This document shows positions 9,129-17,692 of a stretch of 64,000 bases of DNA, one piece after another. The position numbers and the translations under genes were made by a program. The notes beneath the pieces are model-generated. The model saw only the letters and a list, made by a program, of their open reading frames with translations. It was not told the origin of the DNA and did no database searches. Within the stretch, counting starts at the first letter, position 1, and every line of letters starts with the position of its first letter. This DNA is from Mesorhizobium sp. STM 4661 (lineage in GTDB: Bacteria > Pseudomonadota > Alphaproteobacteria > Rhizobiales > Rhizobiaceae), in assembly GCF_000359125.1 (NCBI RefSeq), contig NZ_CAAF010000064.1, positions 1 through 64,000 of the forward strand, written 5' to 3'.

Positions 9129-9266
9129 CGTCACATCCGCCGCCCTTGTGACACCTTGCAGATTTCCCACCCGGCCAAAGCCGGATGCGAATCATGCCGA
9201 CAGCGTAACCCACGGATCGCCTTGCGAGAATCCCCAATCTGATGGCGTGCTGGATTTCAACAGACT

Positions 9267-9315
9267 ATGTATGTCGCGCAAAAGTGCGCAGCGGTTTTGC
9301 GACAACGACATGCAT
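9267..9315. repeat. rhizobial intergenic palindrome (ATGYATGTCG type)
   Basis: ATGTATGTCG (9267-9276) and CGACATGCAT (9306-9315) form an inverted repeat with one mismatch around GCGCAAAAGTGCGCAGCGG. The first 16-17 bases of the unit recur at 62546-62562 in this window. Confidence 0.55.
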
Positions 9316-9328
9316 AAAAACAAGAACT

Positions 9329-9370
9329 TAAAGCGCGTCCGCACGAATCCCACCGAAGCGACGCGCTTTA
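9329..9370. repeat. inverted repeat TAAAGCGCGTC
   Basis: TAAAGCGCGTC (9329-9339) and GACGCGCTTTA (9360-9370) are exact complements. It is another repeat unit of a kind I associate with Rhizobiales intergenic DNA and is directly adjacent to the next hairpin. Confidence 0.55.
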
Positions 9371-9371
9371 G

Positions 9372-9398
9372 GCCCGCGCGTCCTTGTGACGCGCGGGC
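9372..9398 (-). terminator. strong hairpin downstream of tolC
   Basis: GCCCGCGCGTC (9372-9382) pairs perfectly with GACGCGCGGGC (9388-9398) around a 5-base loop. It lies about 77 bases after the tolC stop. There is no T-run, so it may be a repeat rather than a true terminator. Confidence 0.4.
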
Positions 9399-9474
9399 TC
9401 TAATCTGTTGATATGCAAGTAATATGAATCAACCGGTTTTTGCGGTCGCGGGCAGATCTGGACCGCTGGCGAAA

Positions 9475-10863
9475 TCAGCGACCATCCGGCGTGCGCAGGC
9501 CGATCCACTTGTCCTTGACGGCATTGTAATGCTCTTCCGGCCGGTATTTCGTCACCTGAAGGGCGAGACGCTCGGTCGACAGGCGACCGATCGCCGAGAG
9601 GATGGCATAGCTGGCCACCACCACGTCGCGCTCGGAACTGGCCTGGTTGATCTTGGCGGTGATGACGGTCGCCTGGGCATTGAGGACGTCGAGCGTGGTG
9701 CGCTGGCCGACATTGCGTTCCTCGATGACGCCGTTCAACGCCAGTTGCGCGGCGTCGATCACTTGCCTGTTGGCAGCGACGCTCTGCTGCGCGGCGGTGT
9801 ATTGCGTCCAGGCCGAGGCGACGGCCTGGCGGACTTGATCGCGGTTGACATCGACCTCGATCCGCGCCTGGCTGAGCGATTCCTTGTTCTGGCGCACAAT
9901 CGCCGAGGTGCGGCCACCCGAATAGATCGGTATGGTCAGCGTCGCGCCGACGCTGGCCGAATTGGTCGTGCCATCCTGTGTCGCAGTGAGGCCCGGCACG
10001 GTGTTGCGATAGGCGCTTGAAACACCGGCGGAAGCGGAAAGCTGCGGCAGCAACGCGCCTTCGGCCGATTTCACCGAAAATGCCGCCGCGTCGACGAGAT
10101 GCTGGGTAGCAAGGATGGCCGGATGCTCGTTCGCCGCAATCCCGATCGCGGCCTCAAGGCTCCGGGGCAAGAGCTTCGACACTGGTGAAGCACCCCTAAG
10201 CTTGCCGGGCTCGTCGCCGACGATCTGGTGATAGGTCGCGGCACTTGCCAGCGCCTGCGCGCGGGCGGCGGCCAGTTGTGCCACGGCCGAGGCGCGTGAG
10301 GCGTCGGCCTGTGCCACGTCGGTGCGGGTGCCCTCGCCGACCTCGAAGCGCGAGCGCGCCGCGCGTGCCTGCTCGGTGAGGAACTGCAGATTCTGTTCGG
10401 TCAGCACTGCAATCTGGCGGTCGCGAATGACGTCCATATAGGCGCTTGCCGCGTTGAACAGGATGTTCTCTTCGGTGTTGCGCAGGGTCTCGACCGAGGC
10501 GCGGACCTGGGCTTCGGCGGCCGCGACATTGTTCCTGGTCTGAAACCCGTCGAACAACGTCTGGTCTATCTGCACGCCGAAATTGCCGGTGGTCAGACGC
10601 GCGGTGTTGTTGGTGCCGTTGAGATGGCTGCTGGAGTAATCGATGCTCGCGGAACCATTGATGGTTGGGCGCCAGCCGGACTTGGCGATGGCGACGCCCT
10701 CGTCGGTGACGCGGACACCGGCGCGGGCCGAATTCAGTTGCGAATTGTTCTGATAGGCCTTTGAAAGCGCGCCGAGGATGGTTTCCGCCGAGGCGGCCAG
10801 CGGAGAAAGCGCGGTCGCGGAAACGAGGACGGCGGCAAAAAGGCTCTTGCGTACAGACGGCAC
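9475..10863 (-). CDS. tolC: TolC-family outer membrane efflux channel
   Basis: 462 residues, typical for TolC. It forms the outer-membrane and periplasmic tunnel of type I secretion and RND/MFS tripartite efflux systems. Seen: a signal peptide (ending AASA-ET), two tandem outer-membrane efflux repeats with long heptad helices and the family's short surface strands (for example YSSSHLNGTNNTARLTTGNF and IPIYSGGRTSAIV). A GTG at 10863 has GAGGGA 7 bases upstream and is preferred to the ATG at 10878, which has no ribosome binding site. No pump partner adjoins it; the next gene upstream is the isoaspartyl methyltransferase homologue, an arrangement common in rhizobia. Confidence 0.92.
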   Translation of the reverse strand: MPSVRKSLFAAVLVSATALSPLAASAETILGALSKAYQNNSQLNSARAGVRVTDEGVAIAKSGWRPTINGSASIDYSSSHLNGTNNTARLTTGNFGVQIDQTLFDGFQTRNNVAAAEAQVRASVETLRNTEENILFNAASAYMDVIRDRQIAVLTEQNLQFLTEQARAARSRFEVGEGTRTDVAQADASRASAVAQLAAARAQALASAATYHQIVGDEPGKLRGASPVSKLLPRSLEAAIGIAANEHPAILATQHLVDAAAFSVKSAEGALLPQLSASAGVSSAYRNTVPGLTATQDGTTNSASVGATLTIPIYSGGRTSAIVRQNKESLSQARIEVDVNRDQVRQAVASAWTQYTAAQQSVAANRQVIDAAQLALNGVIEERNVGQRTTLDVLNAQATVITAKINQASSERDVVVASYAILSAIGRLSTERLALQVTKYRPEEHYNAVKDKWIGLRTPDGR

Positions 10864-11048
10864 GTTATATTCCCTCATTCGTTTTGCACGGGAACCGCGC
10901 CACGCCAGCCTCTCTTTCTGATCAGCCGGCGCCGCGTTTTCATCGTTCCCCCGCTGATAGCCCCCAGAATTGCCCGGTTATGCTGATCAACAACGATTGT
11001 TCAAACGCAAGCGAACATGACAGCGCCTTTGCTGCAAGGCAAAACCAC

Positions 11049-11717
11049 TCAGAATTCAAACGCATGGATGCGTTCAAATCCAGGTAGTGGCTTTATTGCC
11101 GCATTAAATGCGCGTCTTCCCGTTACAACCCCCCCGGTTTTAAAAAATAGACGGGCCACGCCCGAATTTCCCTGCCCCTCGACCGCGACCAGACGCCCGC
11201 CCTCGGCAAGCTGGTCAAGCAGCGGCGCCGGCACCTTCCCCACGCTGCCGCCGATGAAGATGACATCGTATGGCGCCGCAGCGGCATGGCCTTCCGGCAG
11301 CGGTCCCTTGACCACGGTGACATTGTCGCAGCCCAGCGCCGATAGCGTCGATCTAGCGGCCTCAACCAGCGTCGAATCGCTTTCCAGCGCAACGACGGAC
11401 TTTGCCAGCCGCGACAGGATCGCCGACCCATAGCCGGTGCCGCAGCCGACATCGAGCGCCGAATCACCGGGCGCGATCTCGGCCAGTTGCACCAGCTTGG
11501 CCAGCGGCGAAGGCTCCATGAGATAGCGCGGGCCATCCGCTCCATCGGCAATGCGGATGTCCTCGTCGATATAGGCAAGAGCGCTTTGGCCGGAGGCGAC
11601 AAAAGCCTCGCGCGGCACGGCAAGCATTGCATCGATGAGCGGCGCGCTGGTCACGTCGGTGGTGCGAATCTGGCCATCGACCATCTTCACCCGGCGTTCG
11701 GCAAAATCAGCGCTCAT
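11049..11717 (-). CDS. protein-L-isoaspartate O-methyltransferase family protein
   Basis: 222 residues. The family transfers methyl from S-adenosylmethionine to isoaspartyl residues of damaged proteins. Seen: ERRVKMVDGQIRTTDV at the N-terminus, the SAM-binding motif LDVGCGTGYGSAIL (motif I) near residue 80, and VIFIGGSVGKVP further on, where classical Pcm has a different post-I region. That divergence suggests a Pcm-like subgroup whose substrate may differ. The start MSADFAERR at 11717 was chosen because a longer frame (to 11978) would run through a tRNA gene. It is a single gene upstream of tolC on the same strand. Confidence 0.85.
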   Translation of the reverse strand: MSADFAERRVKMVDGQIRTTDVTSAPLIDAMLAVPREAFVASGQSALAYIDEDIRIADGADGPRYLMEPSPLAKLVQLAEIAPGDSALDVGCGTGYGSAILSRLAKSVVALESDSTLVEAARSTLSALGCDNVTVVKGPLPEGHAAAAPYDVIFIGGSVGKVPAPLLDQLAEGGRLVAVEGQGNSGVARLFFKTGGVVTGRRAFNAAIKPLPGFERIHAFEF

Positions 11718-11833
11718 GTTCCAACCAATCCGCCCAAACTTGATCCGCCCAAACTCAACCTGCTTGCCGCGCCGGCGGCTCATTTCGATCGGAACCCTGG
11801 CCCCTGGCGCTGGCGCGCGGGAGCTTGGGCGCC

Positions 11834-11907
11834 TGGAGGCCTCGCCCGGAATCGAACCGGGGTGCAAGGATTTGCAGTCCTCTGCGTAACCACTCCGCCA
11901 CGAGGCC
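11834..11907 (-). tRNA. tRNA-Cys(GCA)
   Basis: On the minus strand a 74-nt cloverleaf includes an encoded CCA (complement of 11834-11836). The acceptor stem GGCCTCG pairs with CGAGGCC, the anticodon loop is CTGCAAA with anticodon GCA, and the T-arm contains GGTTCGATTCC. The discriminator base is U, as expected for tRNA-Cys. It lies just upstream of the methyltransferase gene. Confidence 0.96.
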
Positions 11908-12233
11908 TCGTTGCTCCCGGCGTTCCACCCGGTTCCAATAGGTTGCGGCGAAAATGCCGTCAAGCGGCCATGGTGCATTCCGGACGGTTTCCCCTAGGCG
12001 TCGTGCCACGTTTCGAATCTTCGATACGCATATTGCGATTAGTATATTAGTTAATTGTTAAACACCAAATATGGCGAAGGGAAGCCCAGAACCTGAACTT
12101 CACGTCAGGTAGGCCGGAGGGTCCACTCTCAAGGAGATTTGCGAGGACTTGGGGCAATGCTCAGCGCATTAGCCATGGTGAGTCGAGCGAGCTTCTTCGA
12201 CGCTTGCCGGCTTGCCAATTCGGCGCGAACTTC
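11908..12233. other. intergenic region upstream of tRNA-Cys
   Basis: About 325 bases with no supported gene. It includes an AT-rich stretch near 12035-12075. The tRNA-Cys promoter should lie in its left part. Confidence 0.5.
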
Positions 12234-12494
12234 TCATTTCGACCGCCGCCGTCGCTCCCACCAGACGACGAACCGGCGCCGGTGGCGGCGCACCAAGGCA
12301 AACTCGTAGGAGAGCACCAGCAATCCGATCGGAATCATCCAGAAACCCAGGATGGGCAGGAAGCCGAGAATGCCGCCGAAGATCAGGACAGCCCCAATCG
12401 CGATCCTGCGGCTGCGCGAGCGCGGCATGGTGAACTCGCGGCCGAAGACCGATATTTTCCGTGCCGGCACCTGATTGTCGCTTGTTGCGCTCAT
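12234..12494 (-). CDS. small basic two-helix membrane protein
   Basis: 86 residues, unknown function. A basic N-terminal segment (RKISVFGREFTMPRSRSRR) precedes two hydrophobic helices joined by a Pro-containing turn (IAIGAVLIFGGILGFLPILG, then IPIGLLVLSYEFALV). A very basic tail follows (RRHRRRFVVWWERRRRSK). It resembles the PGPGW-type small transmembrane proteins common in proteobacteria. The start MSATSDNQ at 12494 was preferred over an upstream in-frame one at 12530. Confidence 0.6.
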   Translation of the reverse strand: MSATSDNQVPARKISVFGREFTMPRSRSRRIAIGAVLIFGGILGFLPILGFWMIPIGLLVLSYEFALVRRHRRRFVVWWERRRRSK

Positions 12495-12714
12495 GTCTGG
12501 TTGATGATCCGCTCGATAAAATAAAGACACCAGAAGACGAAAGCCGCAACCGCCTTTTCGGTTCCGCTCCCCGCCGGATGGCTGATATGAGGATGCAAAC
12601 GCGCGATTGCGAGAAATCGCCGCGCGAAAAAAGCACCGAAAAAATACGAAATGCTTCTTTGCAAAGCCGAAACGGGTTTGCTATAGGCTGCGCCACTCAC
12701 ATGAGAGCCTCTGT

Positions 12715-12789
12715 TCCCCGGTAGCTCAGTGGTAGAGCAACCGGCTGTTAACCGGTTGGTCGCTGGTTCGAATCCGGCCCGGGGAGCCA
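12715..12789 (+). tRNA. tRNA-Asn(GTT)
   Basis: 75-nt cloverleaf with encoded CCA. The acceptor TCCCCGG pairs with CCGGGGA, the D-arm is GCTCAGTGGTAGAGC, the anticodon loop CTGTTAA gives anticodon GTT, and the T-arm is CTGGTTCGAATCCGG. The discriminator is G, as usual for tRNA-Asn. Confidence 0.97.
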
Positions 12790-12927
12790 ACTTTTTCAGA
12801 GGCTTAGACTGTCCTTAAAATCTCCGAAAAGCGGCTGATCTACAGCATATCTACAGAATCTGGTTTCGCTATGGCCTGACCTGATGATGGCTGCGAATCG
12901 GCGTGACGGCAGGCTTTGTATGAACAT

Positions 12928-12990
12928 CAGGATCGCCCAACGACCTTTCACGGCGGTAACAGGGGGGTTCGATTCCCCTTGGGCGTACCA
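12928..12990 (+). pseudogene. damaged 3' fragment of tRNA-Glu(TTC)
   Basis: The stretch CCTTTCACGGCGGTAACAG, the T-arm and a 3' end GGGCGTACCA match the anticodon loop (TTC), variable region, T-arm and CCA end of alphaproteobacterial tRNA-Glu. The T-stem has two extra G residues (AGGGGGG against CCCCT), the anticodon stem pairs poorly on its 5' side, and no 5' acceptor or D-arm can be found upstream. It is therefore a non-functional remnant. Such 3' tRNA pieces are the usual scar of elements that integrate into tRNA genes; everything from here to 39 kb looks accessory. Confidence 0.75.
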
Positions 12991-13326
12991 GATATTCACT
13001 TGATGCCAATCCGCAATCGGCGGTCCCGATAAGGGACCCGAAAAGCAGCGGTCGCCGCAGCCGAATCCACTTCTTCGCGATGGGCGCATGCGCAGCGCAT
13101 TTCGTCGCCGGAATATCCACCTACCCCGAGGAAAGGGCCGGCGACACCTCCCAAGCCAATTTCCGCCCGCCGCGCTCCACGTTGTTGCAAGACGTTCAAA
13201 TTTGAGCTTCCGTACTCATGCTTTGTCGAGAGTATCTCCTGTAGTCCTTTAGACCTTCTGCGCCGCAAGGTTGCGCCGTTCTGAATGGCCGTCGGCGACG
13301 AATGACGACGAAAATAGGAGAACGCA

Positions 13327-13614
13327 ATGACTCGCAATCACGTTGAACGTCTTGATGAGTTCAGGGAGATCCTGGTCGCGACTCGACGCGAAGGAGTCCG
13401 CAACGTGCACCATACTCGCGACGCAATGCGGGCAAGTGGCTTTCAGATCGGGGACAGCGACGGCTCCAGCTATGGAGCCGAGCTGAAGGCGCTCCAAGAG
13501 GAAATTGAGGCAGTGGATCGCGCCATCGAAGACGAGAAGCGGCTGGCCCTGGCCCTCGACAGCGCTGCTCAATCCCGGCGACCGACCAAGCCGAGAATCG
13601 TGAAGGTAACATAG
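13327..13614 (+). CDS. hypothetical helical protein
   Basis: 95 residues, unrecognised. AGGAG lies 6 bases before the ATG. The sequence is strongly charged and helical (for example LKALQEEIEAVDRAIEDEKR, a likely coiled coil at residues 55-80) with a basic C-terminal tail (RRPTKPRIVKVT). No signal peptide is present, so it is probably cytosolic. A strong hairpin follows at 13660. Neighbours are a tRNA remnant and a broken oxidoreductase, so it may belong to a decayed mobile segment. Confidence 0.55.
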   Translation: MTRNHVERLDEFREILVATRREGVRNVHHTRDAMRASGFQIGDSDGSSYGAELKALQEEIEAVDRAIEDEKRLALALDSAAQSRRPTKPRIVKVT

Positions 13615-13659
13615 ATTCAGATACCGCCCTTGGCGCCCGTCGATCGCCTGCGACACCCG

Positions 13660-13683
13660 GCCGACCGGACAGCGCCGGTCGGC
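13660..13683 (+). terminator. perfect hairpin after the 13327 gene
   Basis: GCCGACCGG (13660-13668) pairs exactly with CCGGTCGGC (13675-13683) around a 6-base loop, 45 bases after the stop. No T-run follows, so activity as an intrinsic terminator is uncertain. Confidence 0.4.
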
Positions 13684-13709
13684 TGCGTGCATCGATAGGC
13701 GCCTGTTGC

Positions 13710-13945
13710 TCATGCACGAACGGGGATGATCTTCTCCCCCGAGCGTCGCTCGGTCGGGTTGAAGGCGGGAACGGCATAGTCGAGGGTCGAGATGTTGCCG
13801 ATGTTCGCCCGCAGTCGTCCGTCCCGCACCCGCTGGACGATCTCATTCAGTTGGCACGATCGGACTCGACAACGAAGTCGACCGCCAGGCCATTGGCAGG
13901 CTGCGTCGTCGGGCGGCCCGACGACGGTCACCCGTGAACCGGCGT
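13710..13945 (-). pseudogene. C-terminal remnant of a zinc-type alcohol dehydrogenase/quinone reductase
   Basis: The end of the minus-strand frame (LNEIVQRVRDGRLRANIGNI, then NPTERRSGEKIIPVRA) matches the C-terminus of MDR-family NADPH:quinone oxidoreductases. The preceding piece is read in two frames: GSRVTVVGPPDDA in the main frame, then PANGLAVDFVVESDRA in another frame, then back again. At least two small indels have therefore broken it, and the N-terminal three quarters are absent. It is a pseudogene fragment. Confidence 0.7.
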
Positions 13946-13974
13946 CTGTGGGTGGAAAGCTGCCGATCAGGCGA

Positions 13975-14502
13975 TCAATGCTTGAGGCACTTGCGGCCCA
14001 TTGCCATGGCCTTGAAGGTGCCCTTCAGATCGACGACGAAGGTCCCCTTGGTTTCCGGAAATACGATCATTTCGTATTTCTTCGCCACGTCGCGCTTGAA
14101 TTTCGGGTCGTCTGTCAGGATGTAGCCGCCAGAATATCCGCCCTTGAGTTCGCCGCTCGTGCTGGTGGCCACACCGCTATAAAGATGGCCAGCCATTGAG
14201 ACGAAGATTTGCGACTGGTTGCCGTTCTGGAGGCCGATATCCACCTTCGTGAACACGCCGAGATACCCGACCTCCTGATTTGCGGTAACGCCCATTTGCA
14301 CAGCACTTGGGCCATCTTGGCGTACGATCAAGCAATCTCCGCGCGTTTGGTTTGCATAGACCGTCCAGCCCTCGATGTCTTCACCGTATCGGACAAGCAC
14401 ATCGCTGGCCTTGGGAAGCGGATTTTGATTTTGTGCGTAGGCCGCCGTTGCGAACGAAAGTGCTACTGACGTTGCCGCGATGAGTGTCATGACGTTTCGC
14501 AT
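13975..14502 (-). CDS. exported hypothetical protein
   Basis: 175 residues with a signal peptide (ending ATAAYA-QN). I do not recognise the family. The mature part reads as a small beta-rich periplasmic domain (KASDVLVRYGEDIEGWTVYA, then DCLIVRQDG and KGTFVVDLKGTFKAMAMGRK). AGGGG precedes the ATG at 14502; the frame is open further upstream but without a signal-like start. It lies 139 bases downstream of the HlyD-like gene on the same strand. Confidence 0.6.
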   Translation of the reverse strand: MRNVMTLIAATSVALSFATAAYAQNQNPLPKASDVLVRYGEDIEGWTVYANQTRGDCLIVRQDGPSAVQMGVTANQEVGYLGVFTKVDIGLQNGNQSQIFVSMAGHLYSGVATSTSGELKGGYSGGYILTDDPKFKRDVAKKYEMIVFPETKGTFVVDLKGTFKAMAMGRKCLKH

Positions 14503-14641
14503 GGATATTCCCCTTGTGTTCAGGCTGAACTGTTCTGTGGACGTTGGCGCGATATTCGATTGCTCCGGATTGGCCCGCACCGTAGTGACCGAACCGCCAT
14601 TATGCGGCATGAAAGGCCAGAGGCCATTCCAGGACGACCAG

Positions 14642-15757
14642 CTAGACAATATAGTTCATCCAACTTTTCATGCGCAGCAGGATGCGCCGAACAACCGCCA
14701 CCGAGGCCATATGCGTGCTGTATACGGCGACCTGCGCTGTCGATCCAGCAGGGAGCTGGTAAGCCGAAACATCGTCAGTAATATCGATACCGACTAGAGC
14801 GAGACCCTGTGTCTGTCCGCGATCCTCTGGATTGAGGAGGGTGGGGCTTGCCTGCAACTGACCCTGCGAAACCGCATCGACAACCTGGCTGACCTTGCCC
14901 TGAAATACTTTCCCTGGGATAGCGTCGAATGCGATCTCCGCTTCTGCGCCTAGCATCAGGCGTTGAACGACAGTTTGCGGAAAGGCTGCTGCGAAAACCC
15001 TGTCGCCCTCATGAATGAAAATCAAGGCCGGTGCTGTTCCTGCCATCATGCCGGGGCGGAGGAAGAGCTGGGTTACATAGCCAGCTGTTGGTGCCCTCAC
15101 CACGGTTTGATCGAGGTCGTATTTGGCGTTGCCTAGATCGGCCGTCAGTCTGGCGACCGTCGTGTTTATGCCGCCGATTTCGGATGCAAAGGCTAATTGA
15201 GCTCGCTCCAGCGCCGCCCTACTTTCTGCCAGTGATTGGTTTGCGGCCTCGAGGTTGTGAGACGCCGTGTCGACAGTAGCCTGCGCAATTACCTTTTTTT
15301 CCAGCAATTGCGCCTGACGATCGAATGTCTGCTGGGCCAGTTCAACCTGCGTCTCAGCTTTCGCAACGCCGGCGCTGGCCTGATCCTGCGTCGACTTGAG
15401 CTGCTTGACACCTTGCTCTGCTTCCGCGACAGCCGCTTCCTTCTGTGCGACGACGAATTTGTAAGGTTCCGGATCAATCCTGAACAGGACGTCCCCCGCC
15501 TTGAGAGCTACGTTCGGTTCAACCGGAACCTCGACCACGCGGCCTTTCACTTCGGGGATGATAGGGGTCGTGAAGAAATAGAGGCGTGCTTGCGTTGTAA
15601 AGGGGTGATTGTAGTTCATGGTCGCCAGCAGGCCGCCCACAACCAACACACCTCCTAGGCATGCTGTGGTCGCCGTCCATTTGTTGACGGGCAGACGCAG
15701 GAACTTGAAAACTACAACGCAGATCGCTGCGTAGCCAAGGAGCAGGAGCGCGCCCAT
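14642..15757 (-). CDS. HlyD-family membrane fusion protein (YiaV/YibH-like)
   Basis: 371 residues. An inner-membrane anchored adaptor of the HlyD/EmrA type, which normally links an inner-membrane pump to the envelope. Seen: two N-terminal hydrophobic segments (residues 1-20 and about 28-48), a split biotinyl-lipoyl domain (IIPEVKGRVVEVPVEPNVALKAG is its first half; VRAPTAGYVTQLFLRPG its second), a long coiled-coil hairpin (about 95-205), and a C-terminal beta-barrel region. Four bases separate it from the upstream DUF3302 gene, the same pairing as yiaW-yiaV of E. coli. No pump gene adjoins it. Confidence 0.85.
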   Translation of the reverse strand: MGALLLLGYAAICVVVFKFLRLPVNKWTATTACLGGVLVVGGLLATMNYNHPFTTQARLYFFTTPIIPEVKGRVVEVPVEPNVALKAGDVLFRIDPEPYKFVVAQKEAAVAEAEQGVKQLKSTQDQASAGVAKAETQVELAQQTFDRQAQLLEKKVIAQATVDTASHNLEAANQSLAESRAALERAQLAFASEIGGINTTVARLTADLGNAKYDLDQTVVRAPTAGYVTQLFLRPGMMAGTAPALIFIHEGDRVFAAAFPQTVVQRLMLGAEAEIAFDAIPGKVFQGKVSQVVDAVSQGQLQASPTLLNPEDRGQTQGLALVGIDITDDVSAYQLPAGSTAQVAVYSTHMASVAVVRRILLRMKSWMNYIV

Positions 15758-15761
15758 AGTG

Positions 15762-16082
15762 TCACCTCACGTGCTGCTGCGCGCGTTCAAGCGCTGAGAG
15801 CCGTTTATCGATTTGTGAGATTTCGGCGGAGTTTTCTGAGACTGCGGTCGTTGAAACGCCCCAGCCGCGATCTGGGTGGTAAAGGATCGCCCAGATCCAT
15901 AGGAAGGGCCACAGCGCACCCAAGGTGAAGAGGCTGACCCAGGTTGCTGCACCGATGGCGTCCTGGTGTGGGTGATTGCGGGCCTTGGCGATTTCGTAGG
16001 GGATTGCCCAAACGGCAACCGCACCGTAGGCGACCAGCAAAAGCACAATGATCAGGGTAATGAGCGCGACAGTATTGAGCAT
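15762..16082 (-). CDS. DUF3302 (YiaW-like) membrane protein
   Basis: 106 residues. DUF3302 proteins are inner-membrane partners of YiaV/YibH-type HlyD proteins; their role is unknown. Seen: an N-terminal helix (LNTVALITLIIVLLLVAYGA), the motif IPYEIAKARNHPHQDAI, a second helix (about 50-70, ending WPFLWIWAILY) and a C-terminal heptad-like stretch (AEISQIDKRLSALERAQQ). GGAG precedes the ATG at 16082. It forms an operon with the HlyD gene and lies 93 bases after the DUF1254 triplet, all on one strand. Confidence 0.82.
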   Translation of the reverse strand: MLNTVALITLIIVLLLVAYGAVAVWAIPYEIAKARNHPHQDAIGAATWVSLFTLGALWPFLWIWAILYHPDRGWGVSTTAVSENSAEISQIDKRLSALERAQQHVR

Positions 16083-16175
16083 CGTTGTCTCCGCGTGAGG
16101 CAATATGCGCCCGCTACGGCGCCAGGCTCCATGTGTTTCGAACTGGGGCTCCAGCGCTGTTCAAGGGCCTCGGCC

Positions 16176-17657
16176 TCACTGCACCAACTCGACATCCGGC
16201 AAGGTCCATGTCCCTGCGAACAAGGGCGCGGTGGGGCTGTAGAAGCGAAAGAACGGATAAAAGCCCTTGCCGGGAACTGTCTCGATCCAGTTGCTTTCCG
16301 AGCCCGCGGGGGCGCTTCCGGCGGGGCCGAAGTAGAGGTCGACCGAACCGTCGGCGTTGGCTTTGAGCTTTTCGTTGCCCGAGCGGGCCGAGTCGTTGCC
16401 GGCGTTCTGGATCATCGAGCGGGTTTCGGTGTCGTACAGCGTCAGCGACCAGAAGGCCAATGCCGGGACATTTGCGGGCACGTGCAGCCGGTAGGACTTG
16501 CTGCCGTCGAAGTGATTGCCGTCCTTGTCCTTGAATGCCTGGATATACTGCGCGCCGGGGCCGGCTTTCTTAACGCCGATGGCGGGCGACATGTAGATCG
16601 CGCCGTAGAAATAGTGCAGCCGTTCGTCGAGTTGGGTGTACGTGTCGGTCTCCTGATCCGCCTTCATGAGCACGACCCAGTGCCAGTTCTTGCCGAGAAA
16701 GGTCGTGGCGCCGCTGATGCGTTGGTCGGCATTGAAGAGCAGGTTTCGCGCCATCGCGTGCCCGACCTTGGCGGCGTCCACGAGGATGGTCGTTTGACGC
16801 GCATCGGGCTGGAACGGCTTGCCCTTCTCGATGCCCAAGGGCTTGAGCATGGCCATGAAGAAGCGATCACGCTCGTGAACCGGGTTGTTGTTGATGAATG
16901 CGGAGAGCCGCGCCCAGTATTCAATGCCGTCCGGCGGAATCGTATCCATCTTAGGCCCCGACATCGAGATCACTTTGTTCGGCTTGGGATTTTTGCGCTC
17001 GCTCCACGGGTAGACTTTCATCTGCTTGATGAGCTTCACCGCGGCCGCAATGTCGCCGTTCTGCACGAGACCGCGATTGAGGAGGTTGTAGTTGTTCATC
17101 GTGCCATGCAGAACATAGTATCCCTGCTTGGGAACCTTACCCTCGAAACCAGGGGGCAGGAGAAGATACTTTCCCCCTTTACCCTTGTCGGGGCCAGGCA
17201 AGCCGACATCGCTGATAGCGCGCTGCCAGAAGTCATCGATCAGGCCGACGGCGGGCCCAGCCGGGATCTCGACGACAACCGGCCCTTTGCTGAGATCGAC
17301 ATTGACCATCCCGTAGATCGTTGTGTCGTTGGCCGTGAGCCAGACGCCCTTGGTGTCGGAGAAGTTGTCGGCGATGACCAGGTCGTTGAGATCGGCGCCC
17401 AGATCTCGCTTTACCCCGACCCGGATGGATTCGAACGAAACGGCAGGAAAGGACCACAGGAAGGCCTGAACAGCCCGCTGGAAGTCCAACTCGTCATAAA
17501 GCTTTCGCGACGTCTCTTCGGTGGGATAGCCGTGCTCGAACTTGAGCGTGCCGATGCGCGTCTCAACACTATCGGGAACCTGCGCGTGAGCGCCCGCCAG
17601 GGTCAGAACGCAGGCGACTGCGGTGGCGATGAGTCCATGCTTGCGGGTCATCTTCAT
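16176..17657 (-). CDS. DUF1254/DUF1214 exported protein, copy 3 of 3
   Basis: 493 residues, with a signal peptide (ending GAHA-QV), an N-terminal DUF1254 domain (about 35-165; FLWSFPAVSFESIRVG, LTANDTTIYGMVNVDLSKG) and a C-terminal DUF1214 domain (about 365-475; NVPALAFWSLTLYDTETRSM, SNWIETVPGKGFYPFFRFYS). The family is widespread, predicted periplasmic and without an established reaction. It is the last and most divergent of the three paralogues. AGGAG precedes the ATG at 17657, 35 bases after the previous gene, so the three are one operon. Confidence 0.88.
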   Translation of the reverse strand: MKMTRKHGLIATAVACVLTLAGAHAQVPDSVETRIGTLKFEHGYPTEETSRKLYDELDFQRAVQAFLWSFPAVSFESIRVGVKRDLGADLNDLVIADNFSDTKGVWLTANDTTIYGMVNVDLSKGPVVVEIPAGPAVGLIDDFWQRAISDVGLPGPDKGKGGKYLLLPPGFEGKVPKQGYYVLHGTMNNYNLLNRGLVQNGDIAAAVKLIKQMKVYPWSERKNPKPNKVISMSGPKMDTIPPDGIEYWARLSAFINNNPVHERDRFFMAMLKPLGIEKGKPFQPDARQTTILVDAAKVGHAMARNLLFNADQRISGATTFLGKNWHWVVLMKADQETDTYTQLDERLHYFYGAIYMSPAIGVKKAGPGAQYIQAFKDKDGNHFDGSKSYRLHVPANVPALAFWSLTLYDTETRSMIQNAGNDSARSGNEKLKANADGSVDLYFGPAGSAPAGSESNWIETVPGKGFYPFFRFYSPTAPLFAGTWTLPDVELVQ

Positions 17658-17692
17658 GATCGTGCTCCTGCGACTTGGAATGTGTCGTGCGC

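Larger units (their letters stand above)
9129..9474. other. repeat-containing intergenic region between tolC and popZ
   Basis: About 345 bases without a gene. It holds three adjacent inverted repeats (9267-9315, 9329-9370, 9372-9398) and the popZ promoter region. Confidence 0.6.

Noticed and set aside
11718..11978. N-terminal extension of the methyltransferase
   Set aside because: It would translate through the tRNA-Cys gene; family similarity starts at 11717.
12928..12990. tmRNA 3' end or intact phage tRNA
   Set aside because: The text around the anticodon loop fits tRNA-Glu(TTC); no tag-encoding region and no 5' acceptor partner were found.
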